From positions 1 through 64,000 of the forward strand of contig JAHJNL010000010.1 in assembly GCA_018820855.1 (NCBI GenBank): 64,000 nucleotides of DNA. The letters run 5' to 3'. The notes under the pieces were generated by a model. That model did no database searches and was not told the DNA's origin. It saw only the letters and a list, made by a program, of their open reading frames with translations. The position numbers and the translations under genes were made by a program. Source of the DNA: Pseudomonadota bacterium. GTDB taxonomy: Bacteria; Desulfobacterota; Desulfobulbia; Desulfobulbales; Desulfocapsaceae. Positions 62,646-64,000 of the stretch are shown here, piece after piece (positions within the stretch are counted from its first letter, which is position 1; the number at the start of each line of letters is the position of its first letter).

Positions 62646-64000
62646 ATGAATGAAAAATCAAAAGCAATTATTCTGGTCAGCCTTATCGTTATCGCCTTGT
62701 CCGTGGCCTTTTTATACCAGGGTTATATCAGTCATAGCAAGGCTATTGATCGGGCCATAGCTGGTCAGGAGGCGGAACTCAACTCCACCATTGGTGCTCT
62801 GGAGGAATTTTCCTTTGCTCCTTATGGCACCCGTATCCAGAACCTGCTGGACCTCAATCCCGACATGGTCGAGGCCTTTGCCCGGCGGGACAGGGAACTG
62901 CTCTATCAGCTTTCTCTGTCTAAGTATATGGGGCTGCAGAAGGAAAATGAATTTTTTAAGGTCATGCACTACCACCTGCCGAACTCCATCACTTTCCTGC
63001 GTATGCATGCTCCCGATTTTTTTGGTGATGATCTGCGTCATGTCAGGCCCATTGTTGACGATGTGCACATCAATCAGAAACCGAACTCCGGTTTTGAGAT
63101 CGGTAAACATGGTGTTTTCTTTCGGGTGGTGCAGCCGGTTTTTCATGAAAATAAGTACGTCGGTGCGCTTGAATTCGGTATTCATGCCCATCAGATCCTG
63201 CAGAATATCCAGGCAAAAACTAACGTTGAGGCGACTGCCTATTTTCTCGCCAGCAACTGGCAAAAGTTTACAGTCTCCGGTCCTGACAGGAAGACGCTCC
63301 GCCGCTATGGCCAGTACATAGTTCTCAGCCATAACAATCCTATCTATGATCATTTTCCCCGTGATTTCAATCTGGATCGGGATGGTCAACAGGTCACCAT
63401 CAATGACAAGACTTACACTATTCATGCTCACCCCATATTCCGTGACTACCAGGGGAAGGTCATTGGCGGAATCTTGGTATCACAGGATATCAGCTCTTTG
63501 CTGGCCGAGAAGAAGAGTTTTCTCCGGCAAGGACTTGTCTTCTCAGCAGTCCTGCTCATATTGGCTTTTGCTGCCCTCTATTTGACCTTCGGCTCAGTGA
63601 TGGACAGCCTGCTTCATGAAGTCAGGGAAAGAAAGCAAGCCGAGGCCGATCTCGCCTTCGGTCGGCAGCGACTGCAGGCCATCTTCGACTCATCGCCGGC
63701 AGCTATCTTTATTCATGATATGGATGGTAGCATTCTTGACCTGAACCGGACGATGTTGAAGATGTTCGGGGTGGATAAAGAGGAAGGACTTACCCTGTCT
63801 CTTACAGAGGAATATTTTTCCCCGGAAAATCCCTTGGAAATGGCAGCCTATTTCTGGAAGGAGGCCAGTGAAGGGCAGCCGCAGCAGTTCGATTGGATAT
63901 TCCGGCGGCCCCATGATGGTTCCACTTTCATTGGTCAGGTGAATCTGGAAAAGATTGTTTTTGGCGATAAGGAAGTGGTTTGTGCCACGGTACTGGACAT
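62646..64000 (+). CDS. Cache-PAS sensor protein, 3' part outside the window
   Basis: An open frame from the ATG at 62646 to the right edge, ~451 residues visible. TM1 lies at about residues 8-25, then a periplasmic sensor of the double-Cache type (residues ~45-280; FFKVMHYHLPNSITFLRMHAPDFFGDDL is the characteristic start of such domains, with VGALEFGIHAHQILQ and GKVIGGILVSQDIS further on), TM2 at ~295-315, a coiled coil and the start of a PAS domain (LQAIFDSSPAAIFIHDMDGSILDLN). Kinase, GGDEF or other output lies beyond the window. No short ORF track entry covers it because it runs off the end. Confidence 0.85.
   Translation, partial: MNEKSKAIILVSLIVIALSVAFLYQGYISHSKAIDRAIAGQEAELNSTIGALEEFSFAPYGTRIQNLLDLNPDMVEAFARRDRELLYQLSLSKYMGLQKENEFFKVMHYHLPNSITFLRMHAPDFFGDDLRHVRPIVDDVHINQKPNSGFEIGKHGVFFRVVQPVFHENKYVGALEFGIHAHQILQNIQAKTNVEATAYFLASNWQKFTVSGPDRKTLRRYGQYIVLSHNNPIYDHFPRDFNLDRDGQQVTINDKTYTIHAHPIFRDYQGKVIGGILVSQDISSLLAEKKSFLRQGLVFSAVLLILAFAALYLTFGSVMDSLLHEVRERKQAEADLAFGRQRLQAIFDSSPAAIFIHDMDGSILDLNRTMLKMFGVDKEEGLTLSLTEEYFSPENPLEMAAYFWKEASEGQPQQFDWIFRRPHDGSTFIGQVNLEKIVFGDKEVVCATVLD

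Overview
The window reads as chromosomal DNA of an anaerobic, respiring Gram-negative bacterium, most likely a Desulfobacterota (deltaproteobacterial) lineage such as the Desulfobulbales. The assignment is an inference from gene content: a selenocysteine formate dehydrogenase with sulfhydrogenase-type electron-transfer subunits, a RACo-like corrinoid activator, a pentaheme cytochrome c, a very large DUF3683-type FAD/Fe-S oxidoreductase, a rubrerythrin-like ferritin, and many Cache/PAS/GGDEF/histidine-kinase sensors. I saw no rRNA, tRNA, CRISPR array, transposase or phage gene.

Layout. 1-3.6 kb: 3' part of an RHS/YD-repeat gene and a small secreted YD/EF-hand protein. 3.7-10.5 kb (minus strand): formate dehydrogenase alpha (UGA = Sec, with a SECIS-like hairpin), an Fe-S beta subunit, a flavin/NAD(P) gamma subunit, the RACo-like protein and a patatin. 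10.7-13.7 kb: MFS exporter, cytochrome c lipoprotein, beta-helix exoprotein. 14-18.1 kb: a stand-alone EF-G of the spdEFG1 type, a RecA/KaiC-like ATPase, a eukaryote-type HisA and a translationally coupled small ORF. 18.1-25.3 kb: PAS histidine kinase, TcdA, HDOD protein, MBL hydrolase, secreted M43-like protease, YprB-like exonuclease and PpnP. 25.7-29.1 kb: two tandem TIGR01777 epimerase-like genes (the second with an SRPBCC domain) coupled to a polytopic membrane protein. 29.1-34.1 kb: diguanylate cyclase, ArfB, a shikimate kinase-like protein and a Tyr-rich exported repeat protein. 34.2-37.7 kb: pentaheme cytochrome, SlyD-type FKBP and a HI0933-type flavoprotein. 38.4-45.5 kb: a porin / PstS-like / GGDEF sensor cassette converging on the DUF3683 oxidoreductase. 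46.5-51.7 kb: DUF4242 protein, rubrerythrin-like ferritin and a hybrid kinase. 52.3-54.6 kb: two tandem paralogous secreted proteins built on a heptad motif. 54.6-64 kb: radical SAM protein, a MotA-like protein lacking membrane segments, a second hybrid kinase, a Tim44-like protein, an RluA-type pseudouridine synthase, a zinc-ribbon protein and the 5' part of a Cache/PAS sensor running off the right edge.

How the genes may work together. The formate dehydrogenase block looks like a soluble NAD(P)-linked formate/CO2 enzyme; its proximity to a RACo-like protein suggests, but does not prove, a link to C1/corrinoid metabolism. The porin/PstS-like/GGDEF cassette suggests detection of an exported or imported ligand signalled through c-di-GMP. 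The least explained parts are the heptad-repeat gene pair at 52.3-54.6 kb, the membrane-less MotA-like protein at 56.2 kb, the tandem TIGR01777/membrane-protein operon, and two degenerate heptanucleotide arrays sitting directly in front of start codons.
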